Source: an uncultured Albidovulum sp.
GTDB lineage: Bacteria; Pseudomonadota; Alphaproteobacteria; Rhodobacterales; Rhodobacteraceae
Length of the DNA: 64,000 bases
Assembly: GCA_913064775.1 (NCBI GenBank)
Contig: CAJYAD010000005.1
Coordinates: 62,001-126,000 of the forward strand
Direction of reading: 5' to 3'
The translations under genes and the position numbers were made by a program. Shown one piece after another: positions 27,057 through 37,240 of the stretch. Below the pieces are notes generated by a model, which saw nothing but the letters and a program-made list of their open reading frames with translations, was not told where the DNA came from and made no database searches. Within the stretch, counting starts at the first letter, position 1, and each line of letters starts with the position of its first letter.

Positions 27057-28252
27057 TTTCCGTTGAAGAGGCCCTAGCCCATGTCCTGGCCCTGGCCCAA
27101 CCGCTGCCCAGCGAAGAGATCCCGCTGGCACAGGCCGCCGGCCGCGTGCTGGCCGCCCCGGTGGTCGCTCACCGCGACCAGCCGCCCTTTGCGGCCTCGG
27201 CCATGGATGGCTACGCGATCGCCGACGCCGACCCGCAGCCCGGCGCACGCTACCGGGTGATCGGGGAATCCGGCGCGGGCCACGGCTTTGCGGGTCCGCT
27301 GGGCCCCGGGCAAGCGGTGCGTATCTTCACCGGCGCGCCGATCCCGACAGGTGGCAAACGGGTGATTATCCAGGAGGATGTAACCCGAACTTCAGATGAA
27401 ATATGTCTGGATGCGCGCCTCGACACTGGCCTCCATATCCGCCCGGCCGGGGCCGATTTCACCGTGGGCGACAGCCTTTCTGCGCCCCGCTGCCTGCGTC
27501 CCACCGATCTGGCGCTGATCGCCGCGATGAACAGCGCCACGGTCACCGTCCACCGCCGACCCAGAGTGGCGCTGATCGCCACCGGGGATGAGTTGGTGAT
27601 GCCCGGAGAGGCCCCCGGACCGGATCAGATCATCGCCTCGAACACCTTTGCGCTCAAGGCGATGGCGGAATCCGTGGGCGCCGAGGGGCGGCTGCTGCCG
27701 ATCGCCGCCGATCGCGAGGAGGCGCTGGAAGAGGTGCTGAACCTCGCCCAGGATGCCGATCTGATCGTGACCATCGGCGGCGCCTCGGTCGGGGATCACG
27801 ATCTTGTCGGCAAGGTCGCCGAAAGCATGGGGCTTGAGCGCGCCTTCTACAAGATCGCGATGCGCCCCGGCAAGCCGCTGATGGCCGGCAGGCTGCATGG
27901 GGCGGCCATGCTCGGCCTTCCAGGAAATCCTGTTTCCTCAATTGTTTGCGGCCATATCTTCATGCTGCCCATGCTGCGCGCCATGCAGGGGCTTCCGGCC
28001 AAGGCGCCGCCGCGCGCCCGGGCGGAACTGGCCTGTGATCTGGGCCCCAACGGCGAGCGCGCGCATTACATGCGGGCGCGCCTGTCGCCCGGCGCGGGCC
28101 TGCCCCGCATCACCCCGTTTGAGCGCCAGGACAGCGCGCTTCTGGCGATCCTGACCGAGGCCGACGCCCTGCTGATCCGCCCGGTCGGCGACGGGCCGCG
28201 CAAGGCCGGTGAGCTGGTCGACTACCTGCCACTGCAGCCCGCAACTGGTTGA
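27053..28252 (+). CDS. moeA: Molybdopterin molybdenumtransferase
   Basis: 399 aa; inserts molybdate into adenylylated molybdopterin. Features in order: SAMDGYAI at the N-terminal substrate region, [16 protein letters not shown], the MoCF-type block [30 protein letters not shown] and [11 protein letters not shown]. The C-terminal domain IV is present. Overlaps moaC by four bases. The -35 hexamer of the lexA promoter overlaps its stop codon. Confidence 0.97.
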   Translation: MISVEEALAHVLALAQPLPSEEIPLAQAAGRVLAAPVVAHRDQPPFAASAMDGYAIADADPQPGARYRVIGESGAGHGFAGPLGPGQAVRIFTGAPIPTGGKRVIIQEDVTRTSDEICLDARLDTGLHIRPAGADFTVGDSLSAPRCLRPTDLALIAAMNSATVTVHRRPRVALIATGDELVMPGEAPGPDQIIASNTFALKAMAESVGAEGRLLPIAADREEALEEVLNLAQDADLIVTIGGASVGDHDLVGKVAESMGLERAFYKIAMRPGKPLMAGRLHGAAMLGLPGNPVSSIVCGHIFMLPMLRAMQGLPAKAPPRARAELACDLGPNGERAHYMRARLSPGAGLPRITPFERQDSALLAILTEADALLIRPVGDGPRKAGELVDYLPLQPATG

Positions 28253-28277
28253 CACAAAACCGGAACACGGATAGAAC
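28249..28277 (+). promoter_or_regulatory. lexA promoter
   Basis: Perfect -35 TTGACA at 28249-28254, a 17-base spacer, and TAGAAC at 28272-28277 as -10. The -10 lies within the LexA operator, which would give direct autorepression. The -35 overlaps the moeA stop. Confidence 0.65.
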
Positions 28278-28288
28278 ATTCCCTGAAC
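28263..28288 (+). promoter_or_regulatory. Tandem LexA (SOS) operator
   Basis: Three GAAC direct repeats at 28263, 28274 and 28285, each separated by exactly 7 bases. GAAC-N7-GAAC is the established LexA box of alphaproteobacteria (GTTC-N7-GTTC on the other strand). Three half-sites give two overlapping boxes. It ends 31 bases before the lexA ATG, indicating autoregulation. Confidence 0.9.
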
Positions 28289-28319
28289 CTTTCCACTCGG
28301 ATGATCGGGAGTCCGCCAA

Positions 28320-29030
28320 ATGTTGACCCGCAAGCAACTGGAATTGCTGGATTTCATAAACAGGCGGCTTAGCGCCGATGGCGTTCCCCCCTCTTTCGAC
28401 GAGATGAAGGATGCGCTGGATCTGCGCTCCAAATCGGGCATCCACCGGCTGATCACCGCGCTCGAGGAACGGGGCTTCATCCGCCGTCTGGCGCACCGCG
28501 CCCGCGCCATCGAGATCGTCAAGCTGCCCGAGGCGCTGGCCTTTGCCGAGAACGCCGCGCCGCGGTCCCGGCCCTTCGCGCCGCGGGTGGTCACGGGCGA
28601 CCGGCCGGCACCGCAGGCGGACTTCCCCCCCGGCGAGCAGATCCATGCCCTGGAATTGCCGATGATGGGCCGGATCGCGGCGGGCACCCCGATCGAGGCG
28701 ATTGCCCATGCCTCCCATAATGTCGCGGTTCCGGCGGCGATGTTGTCCGGCGCGGGCCAGCATTTCGCGTTGGAGGTAAAGGGTGATTCGATGATCGAGG
28801 CCGGGATCAACGATGGCGACGTCGTGGTGATCCACGCGCAGGAGGATGCCGAGAACGGCGACATCGTGGTGGCGCTGGTCGACGATCAGGAGGCCACGCT
28901 GAAACGCTTTCGCCGGCGCGGCGGGATGATCGCGCTGGAGGCGGCCAACCCGGATTTTGAGACCCGGATGCTGCCGGGCGACCGGGTCAAGGTTCAGGGC
29001 CGGCTTGTCGGTCTGATCCGCAGCTATTAG
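28320..29030 (+). CDS. lexA: LexA SOS repressor
   Basis: 236 aa; represses DNA-damage genes and self-cleaves when RecA is activated. The N-terminal winged helix starts [13 protein letters not shown], with recognition region [20 protein letters not shown]. The S24 peptidase domain has the cleavage site Ala121-Gly122 in GRIAAGTP, nucleophile Ser157 in GDSMIEAG and Lys195 in EATLKRF. A linker of about 30 residues longer than in E. coli joins the domains, common in this group. A GGGAG Shine-Dalgarno precedes ATG. The stop overlaps the convergent comEC stop by three bases. Confidence 0.98.
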   Translation: MLTRKQLELLDFINRRLSADGVPPSFDEMKDALDLRSKSGIHRLITALEERGFIRRLAHRARAIEIVKLPEALAFAENAAPRSRPFAPRVVTGDRPAPQADFPPGEQIHALELPMMGRIAAGTPIEAIAHASHNVAVPAAMLSGAGQHFALEVKGDSMIEAGINDGDVVVIHAQEDAENGDIVVALVDDQEATLKRFRRRGGMIALEAANPDFETRMLPGDRVKVQGRLVGLIRSY

Positions 29031-31141
29031 GGCGACCGCGGCCTGACCCGCCCGCCGGTCTGACGACGGCGATAGGCCGGTCGCGCCGGATGGACCCAGG
29101 GCCGCTGTCCCGCAACCTGATCGGCGTGCCGGACGATCAGACGCGCTCTATCGAAGTCGATCGCCACCGCGCCGTCTCGGGCAAGCGATCGGGCCGCGAA
29201 GATCCGGCAGGGGCCGCGAAGGCCGGGCGCCGCGGCGCTGGTGATCAGGATCACATTCTGGCGGCAGGCGGCATTTAGCGCATCTAACGCGATGTTGCGG
29301 CCAAGGACCGCGCCGGACCAGCGGTCAAGGCGAAAGGACCGCGCCGTCCTTGGACCGGCAAAGCCGGGACGCGCGGCGGCAATAGCGCGAGAGGCGGCGT
29401 CGCCGTCATTCTCCAGCCAGCTGCGGGCGGCAAAACCGGCCGCCGTGGCCGAGGAAAGCACCCGGCCAGCCGGCGTCATCAGCCCCACAAGGCGGCCGTC
29501 CGCCGAGATCAGCAAGGCCGGGCGCTCCGCCTGCATCCAGCCGGCCAGCGCCGCGACCATCACCAACGCCCCGCCCCAGCGCGGCGGGCCGCGCCAGAGC
29601 ATCAGCAAGAGCGCGCCAAGCGCCAGCGTGGGCAGCACCCATCCAGGCGGGGTCACGACAGGCACCGCCGCACCGTGCAGCCCCGCCACCCGATGCGCCA
29701 CCGCCAGGATCCACTGCGCCCCCAGGCCCATGGCCCAAAGGGCTGGGCCGGCCAGACCAAGCGGCGCCAGAAGAGCCGCGATCACCGCCGCCGGCATCAC
29801 CACCATCCCCATGACCGGAACCGACAGCACATTGGCCAGAAGGCCGTATTCGGCCAACCGGTTGAAGCTCGCCGCCGCGATCGGCGCGGTGGCAAGCCCC
29901 GCCACGAAAGAGGAAAACACCAGCGCCCCCGCGGCCCTCAGCGGCCCCGGCGCCGCCCCCCAGGCGCGGCCACGCAGCACCCCGAAGGCCGCGACCAGCG
30001 CGGTGGTGGCGGCAAAGGACATCTGGAAACCCGGCCCGGTCAGGCTTTCGGGTTGCAGCACCAGGATGATCAGCGCCGCCAGCGCCACCGACCGCAGCGT
30101 CAGCGCGCGCCGGTCCGCGAGCACCGCCCCCAGCATCACCGCCACCATGACAAAGGCGCGCTGGGTGGCGATACTGCCCCCCGACAGCGCCAGATAGGCG
30201 ATTGCGGCGGCCAGCGCGCCAATCGCCGCGATCTTCTTCGCCGGCAGCCGCAGCGCCAGCGGCGGGATCAGGGCCAGGCCCAGACGCAGCGCCGCAAAGA
30301 CGAAGCCGGTCAACAACCCCATATGCAGCCCCGAAATCGCCAGCAGATGCGCCAGATTCGAGGCCCGCAGATCGTCCGCCGTGGCCCGTTCGATACCGCC
30401 GCGTTCGCCGGTCGCCACCGCCGCGGCGAAGGCGCCCGGCTGGCCCGGAATGCGCGCCCGGATCGCGCGCGCCAGATCCATCCGCATCCGCCCCAGCCAG
30501 GCCCCGCGCGCCGGCTGCCACAGCATCAACGGGCTGGTCGCATAGCCGGTGGCCCCCAGCCGGTCGAACCAGGCCATGCGGCGAAAATCGAAACCGCCGG
30601 GCTCGGCCGGGCCGGGGGGCGGCGACAGATGCGCGGTGATCATCACCACCTGCCCCGGCTCTTGCACGATCCCCGGCAGCCGCGAACGCAGCGTGATGCG
30701 CACCCGGGCCGGGAGCGCCGCGGGTGCGATGCGTGACAGCGCCACGCGGTCCAGCGTCACCCGGGGAAAATCCGACAGCGACCGGTCCAGCGCCACGACA
30801 CGCCCCGTCACCGGCCCGTAATAGCGATGCCCCAACACCGGCGCCGCCACCCAATGGCTGCGCACCGCCGCCAGCAGCCCGCCCCCCAGCACCAGCGCCA
30901 GCGCCAGCGCCAAAGGCCGCCAGCGCGGCCCCGCGCGCCACGCCCAGGCCAGCGCCAGTGCCAGCCCCAGCCCGCACAGCGCCCAAAGGCCCGCCCCCGG
31001 CTCTTGCGGCAGCGCAAAATAGCCGCCGATGCCGCCAGCCATGCAGACCGGCGCCCAGACGAACAGCGTGCCGCGTGCCGCCACCAGCGCGTCAAGCGGA
31101 TGACCCAGGGCGAGGACACGAAGGCGGGCCCGGTTCCGCAC
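29027..31141 (-). CDS. comEC: ComEC/Rec2-family DNA-uptake channel protein
   Basis: 704-aa polytopic inner-membrane protein. After several N-terminal helices comes a soluble DUF4131-like region (about residues 85-210). The competence domain with many helices follows, with [20 protein letters not shown] near residue 265, the hallmark of ComEC. The C-terminal metallo-beta-lactamase-like part looks short and lacks a clear HxHxDH motif, so the nuclease domain is probably absent or degenerate, as in many alphaproteobacterial copies. Role in natural transformation is inferred. Divergent from gltX. Confidence 0.9.
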   Translation of the reverse strand: MRNRARLRVLALGHPLDALVAARGTLFVWAPVCMAGGIGGYFALPQEPGAGLWALCGLGLALALAWAWRAGPRWRPLALALALVLGGGLLAAVRSHWVAAPVLGHRYYGPVTGRVVALDRSLSDFPRVTLDRVALSRIAPAALPARVRITLRSRLPGIVQEPGQVVMITAHLSPPPGPAEPGGFDFRRMAWFDRLGATGYATSPLMLWQPARGAWLGRMRMDLARAIRARIPGQPGAFAAAVATGERGGIERATADDLRASNLAHLLAISGLHMGLLTGFVFAALRLGLALIPPLALRLPAKKIAAIGALAAAIAYLALSGGSIATQRAFVMVAVMLGAVLADRRALTLRSVALAALIILVLQPESLTGPGFQMSFAATTALVAAFGVLRGRAWGAAPGPLRAAGALVFSSFVAGLATAPIAAASFNRLAEYGLLANVLSVPVMGMVVMPAAVIAALLAPLGLAGPALWAMGLGAQWILAVAHRVAGLHGAAVPVVTPPGWVLPTLALGALLLMLWRGPPRWGGALVMVAALAGWMQAERPALLISADGRLVGLMTPAGRVLSSATAAGFAARSWLENDGDAASRAIAAARPGFAGPRTARSFRLDRWSGAVLGRNIALDALNAACRQNVILITSAAAPGLRGPCRIFAARSLARDGAVAIDFDRARLIVRHADQVAGQRPWVHPARPAYRRRQTGGRVRPRSP

Positions 31142-31161
31142 CCTTGTCCTTCCCCCCTCTC

Positions 31162-31189
31162 TTGCCTAGACAAGCGCCAAGCCTATCTT
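31162..31189 (+). promoter_or_regulatory. Candidate gltX promoter
   Basis: TTGCCT at 31162-31167 and TATCTT at 31184-31189 with a 16-base spacer, ending 29 bases before the gltX ATG in the gap between divergent comEC and gltX. Confidence 0.35.
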
Positions 31190-31218
31190 CCTCATGGTTT
31201 CCGAAAGGTTAACGCCCC

Positions 31219-32634
31219 ATGTCAGACGCGCCCCTCGACATGCCTGTCGTCACCCGTTTCGCCCCCTCGCCGACCGGCTATCTGCATATCGGCGGGGCGC
31301 GCACGGCGCTGTTCAACTGGCTTTATGCGCGCGGACATGGCGGCAAGTTCCTGTTGCGCATCGAGGATACCGACCGGGCGCGCTCGACCCCCGAGGCGAC
31401 CGCGGCGATCCTCAAGGGGCTGGCCTGGCTGGGGCTTGACTGGGACGGCGAGCCGATCAGCCAGTTCGCCCGCGCCGACCGCCACGCCGAAGTCGCGCAA
31501 GAGATGCTGGCCCGCGGTGCGGCCTACAAGTGCTTCAGCAGCCAGGAGGAAATTGAGGCCTTCCGCGAGGCCGCGCGCGCCGAGGGCCGCTCGACCCTGT
31601 TCCACAGCCCGTGGCGCGACGCCGATCCCGCCACCCATCCCGACGTGCCCCATGTGATCCGCCTGAAGGCCCCGCGCGACGGCGAGACGGTGATCGAGGA
31701 CCGGGTGCAGGGCCGCGTCACGATCCGCAACGATCAGCTCGACGACATGGTCTGTTTACGTTCCGATGGTACGCCCACCTATATGCTGGCGGTGGTGGTG
31801 GACGATCATGACATGGGGGTTACGCATGTGGTGCGGGGCGACGATCACCTGACCAACGCCGCCCGCCAGATCCAGGTCTACCGGGCGATGGGCTGGCCGG
31901 TGCCGGCCTTCGCCCATATCCCGCTGATCCACGGCCCCGACGGCAAGAAGCTGTCGAAGCGCCACGGTGCGCTGGGGGTCGAGGAATATCAGGCGATGGG
32001 CTACCCGGCGGCGGGGATGCGCAACTATCTGGCGCGGCTGGGCTGGAGCCACGGCGACGACGAATTCTTCACCGATTCCCAGGCCCGCGAATGGTTCGAT
32101 CTGTCGGGAATCGGCCGCGCGCCGGCACGGCTGGATTTCAAGAAACTGGAAAATCTTTGCGGCCAGCATATCGCCGCCTCGGACGATGCCGCACTGCTGC
32201 AAGAACTGGTCGCCTATCTGCAGGCCGCCAACCTTCAGGCCCTGACTTCGCGTCAGGAACAGGGCCTAGAGCAGGCCATGTACTGCCTCAAGGAACGCGC
32301 GAAAACCTTCCCGGAACTTCTTGAAAAAGCGCATTTTGTGCTGACGGAACGGCCGATCGTGCCGGATGAGAAAGCAGCCAAGGCTCTGGATGCGGTATCC
32401 CGTGGTATACTGGCGGAATTGACGCCGCAGGTGCAAAGTGCTACGTGGTCGCGGGACGGTCTGGAGGCCGCCGTCGCCGGGGTGGCCGAGGCCCATGGTC
32501 TGGGTCTTGGCAAGCTTGCGGGGCCGCTTCGGGCCGCGCTCGCCGGGCGGACGGTGACCCCCAGCGTTTTCGATATGATGCTGGTCATCGGGCGCGATGA
32601 AACTGTCGCGCGCATCGCTGACGCAGCGGGCTGA
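31219..32634 (+). CDS. gltX: Glutamyl-tRNA synthetase
   Basis: 471-aa class I aminoacyl-tRNA synthetase charging tRNA-Glu. The HIGH-type motif is HIGGARTA at residues 23-30, with [10 protein letters not shown] before it. The KMSKS-type motif is [11 protein letters not shown] near residue 243. The C-terminal anticodon-binding helical domain is full length. Whether this is the discriminating or non-discriminating copy cannot be decided; many alphaproteobacteria carry two gltX genes. gltA follows after an 82-base gap. Confidence 0.97.
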   Translation: MSDAPLDMPVVTRFAPSPTGYLHIGGARTALFNWLYARGHGGKFLLRIEDTDRARSTPEATAAILKGLAWLGLDWDGEPISQFARADRHAEVAQEMLARGAAYKCFSSQEEIEAFREAARAEGRSTLFHSPWRDADPATHPDVPHVIRLKAPRDGETVIEDRVQGRVTIRNDQLDDMVCLRSDGTPTYMLAVVVDDHDMGVTHVVRGDDHLTNAARQIQVYRAMGWPVPAFAHIPLIHGPDGKKLSKRHGALGVEEYQAMGYPAAGMRNYLARLGWSHGDDEFFTDSQAREWFDLSGIGRAPARLDFKKLENLCGQHIAASDDAALLQELVAYLQAANLQALTSRQEQGLEQAMYCLKERAKTFPELLEKAHFVLTERPIVPDEKAAKALDAVSRGILAELTPQVQSATWSRDGLEAAVAGVAEAHGLGLGKLAGPLRAALAGRTVTPSVFDMMLVIGRDETVARIADAAG

Positions 32635-32716
32635 GGGGCGTTTCCCGCCAGCCCATGCCGGACATTCACGCGCCGCGCGGGATCCTTCCCGTCCGGCTTT
32701 CAGGAAAGGGATGAGG

Positions 32717-34012
32717 ATGGCGGAGACCGACAAAAAAGCCACGTTGCAGTTTGAGGGAAAGACCGTCGAGCTGCCGATCATGAGCCCCACCGCGGGGCCT
32801 GACGTGATCGACATCCGCAAGCTCTACGCGCAGGGTGATGTCTTCACCTACGATCCGGGTTTCACCTCGACCGCGTCCTGCGAGTCGACCATCACCTTCA
32901 TCGACGGCGACAAGGGCGAGCTGCTGTATCGCGGCTATCCGATCGACCAGCTGGCCGGCCAATCGAACTATATCGAGGTCTGCTATCTGCTGCTTTACGG
33001 CGAACTGCCGGACAAGGCGCAGTTTGAGGAGTTCAGCTACCGCATCACGCGCCACACCATGGTGCATGAGCAGATGCACAACTTCTTCCGCGGCTTCCGC
33101 CGCGATGCGCATCCGATGGCGACCATGGTCGGCGTCGTCGGCGCGATGTCGGCCTTCTACCACGATTCGACCGACGTCAACGACGAGTGGCAGCGTGAGG
33201 TCGCGGCGATCCGCATGGTCGCCAAGATGCCGACAATCGCGGCGATGGCCTATAAATATTCGGTTGGCCAGCCCTTCGTCTATCCGCGCAATGATCTCGA
33301 TTACGCGTCGAACTTCCTCAACATGTGCTTCTCGGTCCCGGCCGAGCCCTACAAGATCGAGCCGGCCCTGGCCCGCGCGATGGACCGGATCTTCACCCTG
33401 CATGCCGATCACGAACAGAACGCCTCGACTTCGACGGTGCGTCTGGCGGGCTCGTCAGGGGCCAACCCCTTTGCCTGCATCGCGGCCGGCATCGCCTGCC
33501 TCTGGGGGCCGGCCCATGGCGGCGCCAACCAGGCGGCGCTGGAGATGCTGCGCACCATCGGCACGGTCGACAAGATCCCGGAATATGTTGCCCGCGCGAA
33601 GGACAAGAACGATCCCTTCCGCCTGATGGGCTTTGGCCACCGGGTCTACAAGAACTTCGACCCGCGCGCCAAGGTGATGAAGGAAAGCGCCGACGAGGTG
33701 CTGGATCTTCTGGGCATCCACAACAACGAGACCCTGAAGGTCGCCAAGGAGCTGGAGCGGATCGCGCTGGAGGACGAGTACTTCATCGAGAAGAAGCTGT
33801 ATCCCAACGTCGATTTCTACTCGGGCATCATCCTTGAGGCGATGGGTTTCCCGACCGCGATGTTCACCCCGATCTTCGCGCTGTCGCGCACTGTCGGCTG
33901 GATCGCGCAGTGGAAAGAGATGATCGGCGACAAGAACCAGAAGATCGGCCGCCCGCGCCAGCTGTACGTCGGCGAGGCGGCGCGCGATTACGTCGATATC
34001 GCCAAGCGCTGA
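32717..34012 (+). CDS. gltA: Citrate synthase, hexameric type II
   Basis: 431 aa from the ATG at 32717 (alternative two codons earlier); condenses acetyl-CoA and oxaloacetate at the entry to the TCA cycle. Signature regions: [20 protein letters not shown], the catalytic His in [30 protein letters not shown], and C-terminal [14 protein letters not shown]. In the gap after gltX a 7-bp inverted repeat (GCCGGAC at 32657, GTCCGGC at 32691) with a small inner stem may form a leader structure. A strong terminator follows the gene. Confidence 0.98.
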   Translation: MAETDKKATLQFEGKTVELPIMSPTAGPDVIDIRKLYAQGDVFTYDPGFTSTASCESTITFIDGDKGELLYRGYPIDQLAGQSNYIEVCYLLLYGELPDKAQFEEFSYRITRHTMVHEQMHNFFRGFRRDAHPMATMVGVVGAMSAFYHDSTDVNDEWQREVAAIRMVAKMPTIAAMAYKYSVGQPFVYPRNDLDYASNFLNMCFSVPAEPYKIEPALARAMDRIFTLHADHEQNASTSTVRLAGSSGANPFACIAAGIACLWGPAHGGANQAALEMLRTIGTVDKIPEYVARAKDKNDPFRLMGFGHRVYKNFDPRAKVMKESADEVLDLLGIHNNETLKVAKELERIALEDEYFIEKKLYPNVDFYSGIILEAMGFPTAMFTPIFALSRTVGWIAQWKEMIGDKNQKIGRPRQLYVGEAARDYVDIAKR

Positions 34013-34046
34013 GGGGGCTTCGCCCTTACCGGACAGTCACGGATTG

Positions 34047-34080
34047 CGGCGGGGCGCGGATGCGCCCCGCCGTTTTCTTT
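34047..34080 (+). terminator. Rho-independent terminator of gltA
   Basis: Perfect 11-bp stem CGGCGGGGCGC/GCGCCCCGCCG with loop GGAT, followed by TTTTCTTT. It starts 34 bases after the gltA stop. This is the clearest intrinsic terminator in the window. Confidence 0.92.
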
Positions 34081-34142
34081 GGGTGCGGGGGCTGCGCTTG
34101 GGCTGGCCCCTCTGGCCGCCCGGTGCGCGCGTGAAACGCGCA

Positions 34143-34278
34143 GGGCGCGCGCCTGCCCGTCCCGGCGGGCTGGCGCCCGGGCACGCTCGCCCCCGCATGT
34201 AATCGGGCAGTCCCTTGCCGCCATAAAAGGCGACGCGGACAGGCCGAGCAGCGCCACCCCACGGGCAGGCGCGCGCCC
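34143..34278. repeat. Exact 18-bp inverted repeat 100 bases apart
   Basis: The left arm is 34143-34160 (GGGCGCGCGCCTGCCCGT); the right arm 34261-34278 is its exact reverse complement. The 100 bases between them are GC-rich and contain no gene. Whether this is a repeat-element end pair, a long RNA stem or chance in GC-rich DNA cannot be told; exactness over 18 bases makes chance unlikely. Confidence 0.75.
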
Positions 34279-34413
34279 CGCTTGCGCCGCAGCAGATCCG
34301 GCGCCCAGACGGCGGAAAATCCCCTGACCCGTCGCCGCCCATCCCGCCACGACCCGTTGACCTTGGCGGCGGGTTCGGTGTGAATGGGCGCGCAACCTGA
34401 TCGGGAGAAAACG

Positions 34414-35607
34414 ATGGCCTGGAAAACGCTCGACGACATGGATCTCGACGGCAAGGTGGCGCTGGTCCGGGTGGATCTGAACGTCCCCGTCGAAGCCGGC
34501 CGGGTCACCGACACCACCCGCATCGACAAGATCATCCCGACGATCACCGATATTCTGGCCAAGGGTGGCAAGCCGGTGCTGATGGCCCATTTCGGCCGCC
34601 CCAACGGCGAGGTCGTCGCCGATCTCAGTCTGCGTATCACCCTGCCGGCGCTGCAGGCCGCCCTGCCCGGCCACAAGGTGATCTTCGCCGAGGACAGCAT
34701 CGGAGGCCCCGCCAAGACCGCCGTCGCCGCACTGCAGCCGGGCGAGGTCCTGCTGCTGGAAAACACCCGCTTCCACGCCGGGGAAGAGCAGAACGACAAG
34801 ATGATGGCCGCCTCGCTGGCGGCTTTGGGCGACGTCTATGTGAATGACGCCTTCTCGGCCGCGCATCGGGCGCATGCCTCGACCGAGGGCATCGTGCAAT
34901 TGCTGCCCTCCTGCGCCGGCCGCCTGATGGAGGCCGAGCTGAAGGCGCTCAACGCCGCGCTTGGGGCGCCCGAACGGCCGGTCGTCGCCATCGTCGGCGG
35001 CGCGAAAGTGTCGACCAAGCTGGACCTCTTGGGCAATCTGGTCGCCAAGGTCGATCATCTGGTGATCGGCGGCGGCATGGCGAACACCTTCCTGGTGGCC
35101 AAGGGGATCGAGGTCGGCAATTCGCTGGCCGAGCGCGACATGGCCGACACCGCGCGCGAGATCCTCGACAAGGCCGCGCGCGAGGGCTGCGCGATCCACC
35201 TGCCCGTCGACCTGGTGGTGGCGCGCGAATTCAAGGCCCATGCCGCGCATGAAACCGTCGCCGCCGACGCCTGCCCCAGCGATGCGATGATCCTGGACGC
35301 GGGGCCCAAGACGGTGGCCGCACTGGCCGATGTCTTCGCCGAATGCCGCACGCTGATCTGGAACGGCCCGCTCGGCGCGTTCGAGCTGGAACCCTTCGAC
35401 GCCGCCACCAACGCCGCCGCGCGCAAGGCCGCCGAGCTGACACGTGACGGCGCGCTGGTCTCGGTGGCGGGTGGCGGCGACACGGTGGCGGCGCTGAACC
35501 GGGCCGGGGTGGCGGCGGATTTCACTTATATCTCGACCGCCGGCGGGGCTTTTCTGGAATGGATGGAAGGCAAGGTGCTGCCGGGCGTCGCCGCGCTGGG
35601 GGCCTGA
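34414..35607 (+). CDS. pgk: Phosphoglycerate kinase
   Basis: 397 aa; interconverts 1,3-bisphosphoglycerate and 3-phosphoglycerate with ADP/ATP. Conserved blocks: [59 protein letters not shown] and the C-terminal nucleotide-binding [15 protein letters not shown] at 34414 follows GGGAGAAAACG. Not adjacent to gapA here; a rhodanese and a class I aldolase follow. Confidence 0.98.
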   Translation: MAWKTLDDMDLDGKVALVRVDLNVPVEAGRVTDTTRIDKIIPTITDILAKGGKPVLMAHFGRPNGEVVADLSLRITLPALQAALPGHKVIFAEDSIGGPAKTAVAALQPGEVLLLENTRFHAGEEQNDKMMAASLAALGDVYVNDAFSAAHRAHASTEGIVQLLPSCAGRLMEAELKALNAALGAPERPVVAIVGGAKVSTKLDLLGNLVAKVDHLVIGGGMANTFLVAKGIEVGNSLAERDMADTAREILDKAAREGCAIHLPVDLVVAREFKAHAAHETVAADACPSDAMILDAGPKTVAALADVFAECRTLIWNGPLGAFELEPFDAATNAAARKAAELTRDGALVSVAGGGDTVAALNRAGVAADFTYISTAGGAFLEWMEGKVLPGVAALGA

Positions 35608-35655
35608 GGCGGCGCGCGGGCGTATCTGGGGAACACTGAAAGGGAGGGGCGCGCC

Positions 35656-36045
35656 ATGGCGATCGGCTATAGGCAGATGCTGGAGGAGGCCGAGGCCGAG
35701 GTGCGCTCGGTCTCGACCGAAGAGGGGGCGTTGCTGCGGGCGCAGGCAGAGGTGGTCTTCATCGACATCCGGGACCCGCGCGAGTTGGCGCGCGAGGGCA
35801 TGATCCCGGGCGCGCATCGGGCGCCGCGGGGGATGCTGGAATTCTGGATCGATCCGGAAAGCCCCTATCACAAGCCCTATTTCGCCGAGGACAAGCTGTT
35901 CGTGTTCTACTGCGCCTCGGGCTGGCGGTCGCTGCTGGCGGCGCAGGTGGCGCAGCGCATGGGGCTGCGCTGCGCCAGCCTGACCGGCGGCTTCGGCGAC
36001 TGGCGCCGCGCCGGCCAGGAGGTGGCGGCGCCGGAGGCCCACTGA
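35656..36045 (+). CDS. Rhodanese-domain sulfurtransferase
   Basis: 129 aa, one rhodanese domain. Early motif VVFIDIRDPRELAREGMIPGA, catalytic Cys86 in the loop CASGWRS, and a final LTGGFGDWRRAG. Such single-domain proteins transfer sulfane sulfur; the partner is unknown. A GGGAGGGG Shine-Dalgarno precedes the ATG. It follows pgk by 48 bases and may be co-transcribed with it and the aldolase. Confidence 0.93.
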   Translation: MAIGYRQMLEEAEAEVRSVSTEEGALLRAQAEVVFIDIRDPRELAREGMIPGAHRAPRGMLEFWIDPESPYHKPYFAEDKLFVFYCASGWRSLLAAQVAQRMGLRCASLTGGFGDWRRAGQEVAAPEAH

Positions 36046-36144
36046 GGCCCCGATTTGCGCGCCGTTAGCGCAACCGGCGTTGCGTGTTTCCGCCGGGGCT
36101 TCTAGACCGCTTGCAGGCCCATTTTAAGCGAAAGGACCTTTGCG

Positions 36145-37074
36145 ATGAAGGCGACGAGAACGGTTCAGAAGATCCTGGCCAATTACGAGGGCGACACGCC
36201 CGGCGTGAAGGCCAACCTTTGCCGGATCCTGATGAACGGCAAGCTCGGCGGCACCGGCAAGATGATCATCCTGCCCGTCGACCAGGGGTTCGAGCATGGC
36301 CCCGCGCGCAGCTTTGCGCCGAACCCGGCGGGCTATGACCCGCATTATCATTACCAGTTGGCGATCGACGCGGGGCTGAACGCCTATGCCGCTCCGCTGG
36401 GCATGATCGAGGCCGGCGCCGACACTTTCGCGGGCCAGATCCCGACGATCCTGAAAGCCAACTCGGCCAATTCGCTGATGTCGGAGACCGCCGGCAAGAA
36501 CCAGGCGATCACCGCAAGTGTCGACGACGCGCTGCGGCTGGGCTGCTCTGCGATCGGCTTCACGATCTATCCCGGCTCGGACATGGCGATCGACATGTTC
36601 GAAGAGATCAGTGCGATGCGCGAAGAGGCCGCGGCCAAGGGCGTGGCGACGGTGATCTGGTCCTACCCGCGCGGCGAGGCGATCACCAAGGACGGCGAGA
36701 CGGCGATCGACATCGCGGCCTATGCGGCGCAGATCGCGGCGCTTCTGGGCGCCCATATCATCAAGATCAAGCTGTCGACCGACCATCTGATGCTGGGCGA
36801 GGCCAAGAAGGTCTATGAGGCGCAGAAGATCGACGTCGCGACCCAGGCGGCACGGGTCCGGCACTGCATGGACGCGGCCTTTGGCGGGCGCCGGATCGTG
36901 GTGTTCTCGGGCGGCGCGAAAAAGGGCACCGACAGCGTCTATGACGACGCCCGCGCGATCCGCGACGGCGGCGGCAACGGCTCTATCATCGGGCGCAACA
37001 GCTTCCAGAGGAGCCGCGAAGACGCGCTCGACATGCTGGGCAAGCTGGTCGACATCTACAAGGGCAAGGCCTGA
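36145..37074 (+). CDS. fbaB: Class I fructose-bisphosphate aldolase (DhnA/FbaB type)
   Basis: 309-aa Schiff-base aldolase splitting fructose 1,6-bisphosphate. The DhnA-type features are MIILPVDQGFEHGPARSF near residue 40, YAAPLGMIEAG, WSYPRGEAI and the lysine-bearing HIIKIKLSTDHL near residue 212; GNGSIIGRNSFQR closes the phosphate site. AAAGGA precedes the ATG. Located after pgk and a rhodanese, consistent with a glycolysis/gluconeogenesis grouping. An A-type hairpin follows the stop. Confidence 0.94.
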   Translation: MKATRTVQKILANYEGDTPGVKANLCRILMNGKLGGTGKMIILPVDQGFEHGPARSFAPNPAGYDPHYHYQLAIDAGLNAYAAPLGMIEAGADTFAGQIPTILKANSANSLMSETAGKNQAITASVDDALRLGCSAIGFTIYPGSDMAIDMFEEISAMREEAAAKGVATVIWSYPRGEAITKDGETAIDIAAYAAQIAALLGAHIIKIKLSTDHLMLGEAKKVYEAQKIDVATQAARVRHCMDAAFGGRRIVVFSGGAKKGTDSVYDDARAIRDGGGNGSIIGRNSFQRSREDALDMLGKLVDIYKGKA

Positions 37075-37087
37075 CGCGACCGCCCAT

Positions 37088-37224
37088 GAGGGGGCTGTCT
37101 GCCCCCTCGCCCTCCGGGCTCACCCCCCGAGGATATTTTCGCCAAAGTGAAAGCGGGGCACATTTCCATTTTCATTTTGGCAGAAATACTCCACGGGGGT
37201 CCGGGGGTGTGAAGCCCCCGGCGC
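37088..37224. repeat. A-type intergenic repeat, copy 5 (head-to-head pair)
   Basis: The left half has stem GAGGGGGC-TGTCT-GCCCCCTC (37088-37108), then CACCCCCCGAGGATATTTTC and GCCAAAGTGAAAG. The right half is inverted: CATTTTGGCAGAAATACTCC, ACGGGGGTCC and stem GGGGGTGTGAAGCCCCC. It fills the gap between the convergent aldolase and acyl-CoA dehydrogenase genes and is well placed as a two-way terminator. Confidence 0.88.
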
Positions 37225-37240
37225 CGAGGCCGGTAATCCC

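Larger units (their letters stand above)
34013..34413. other. Intergenic region between gltA and pgk
   Basis: About 400 bases. It begins with the gltA terminator, contains a long separated inverted repeat (listed separately) and ends with the pgk leader and GGGAG Shine-Dalgarno. Open frames on both strands are short, Arg/Gly-rich and lack starts with ribosome sites, so I call no gene. Confidence 0.5.

Noticed and set aside
29027-31141. Complete nuclease domain in ComEC
   Set aside because: No HxHxDH metal motif is visible in the C-terminal part, so only the channel role is supported.
34080-34340. Arg/Gly/Pro-rich short frames in the gltA-pgk gap
   Set aside because: Composition follows GC-rich repeat sequence; no credible start.
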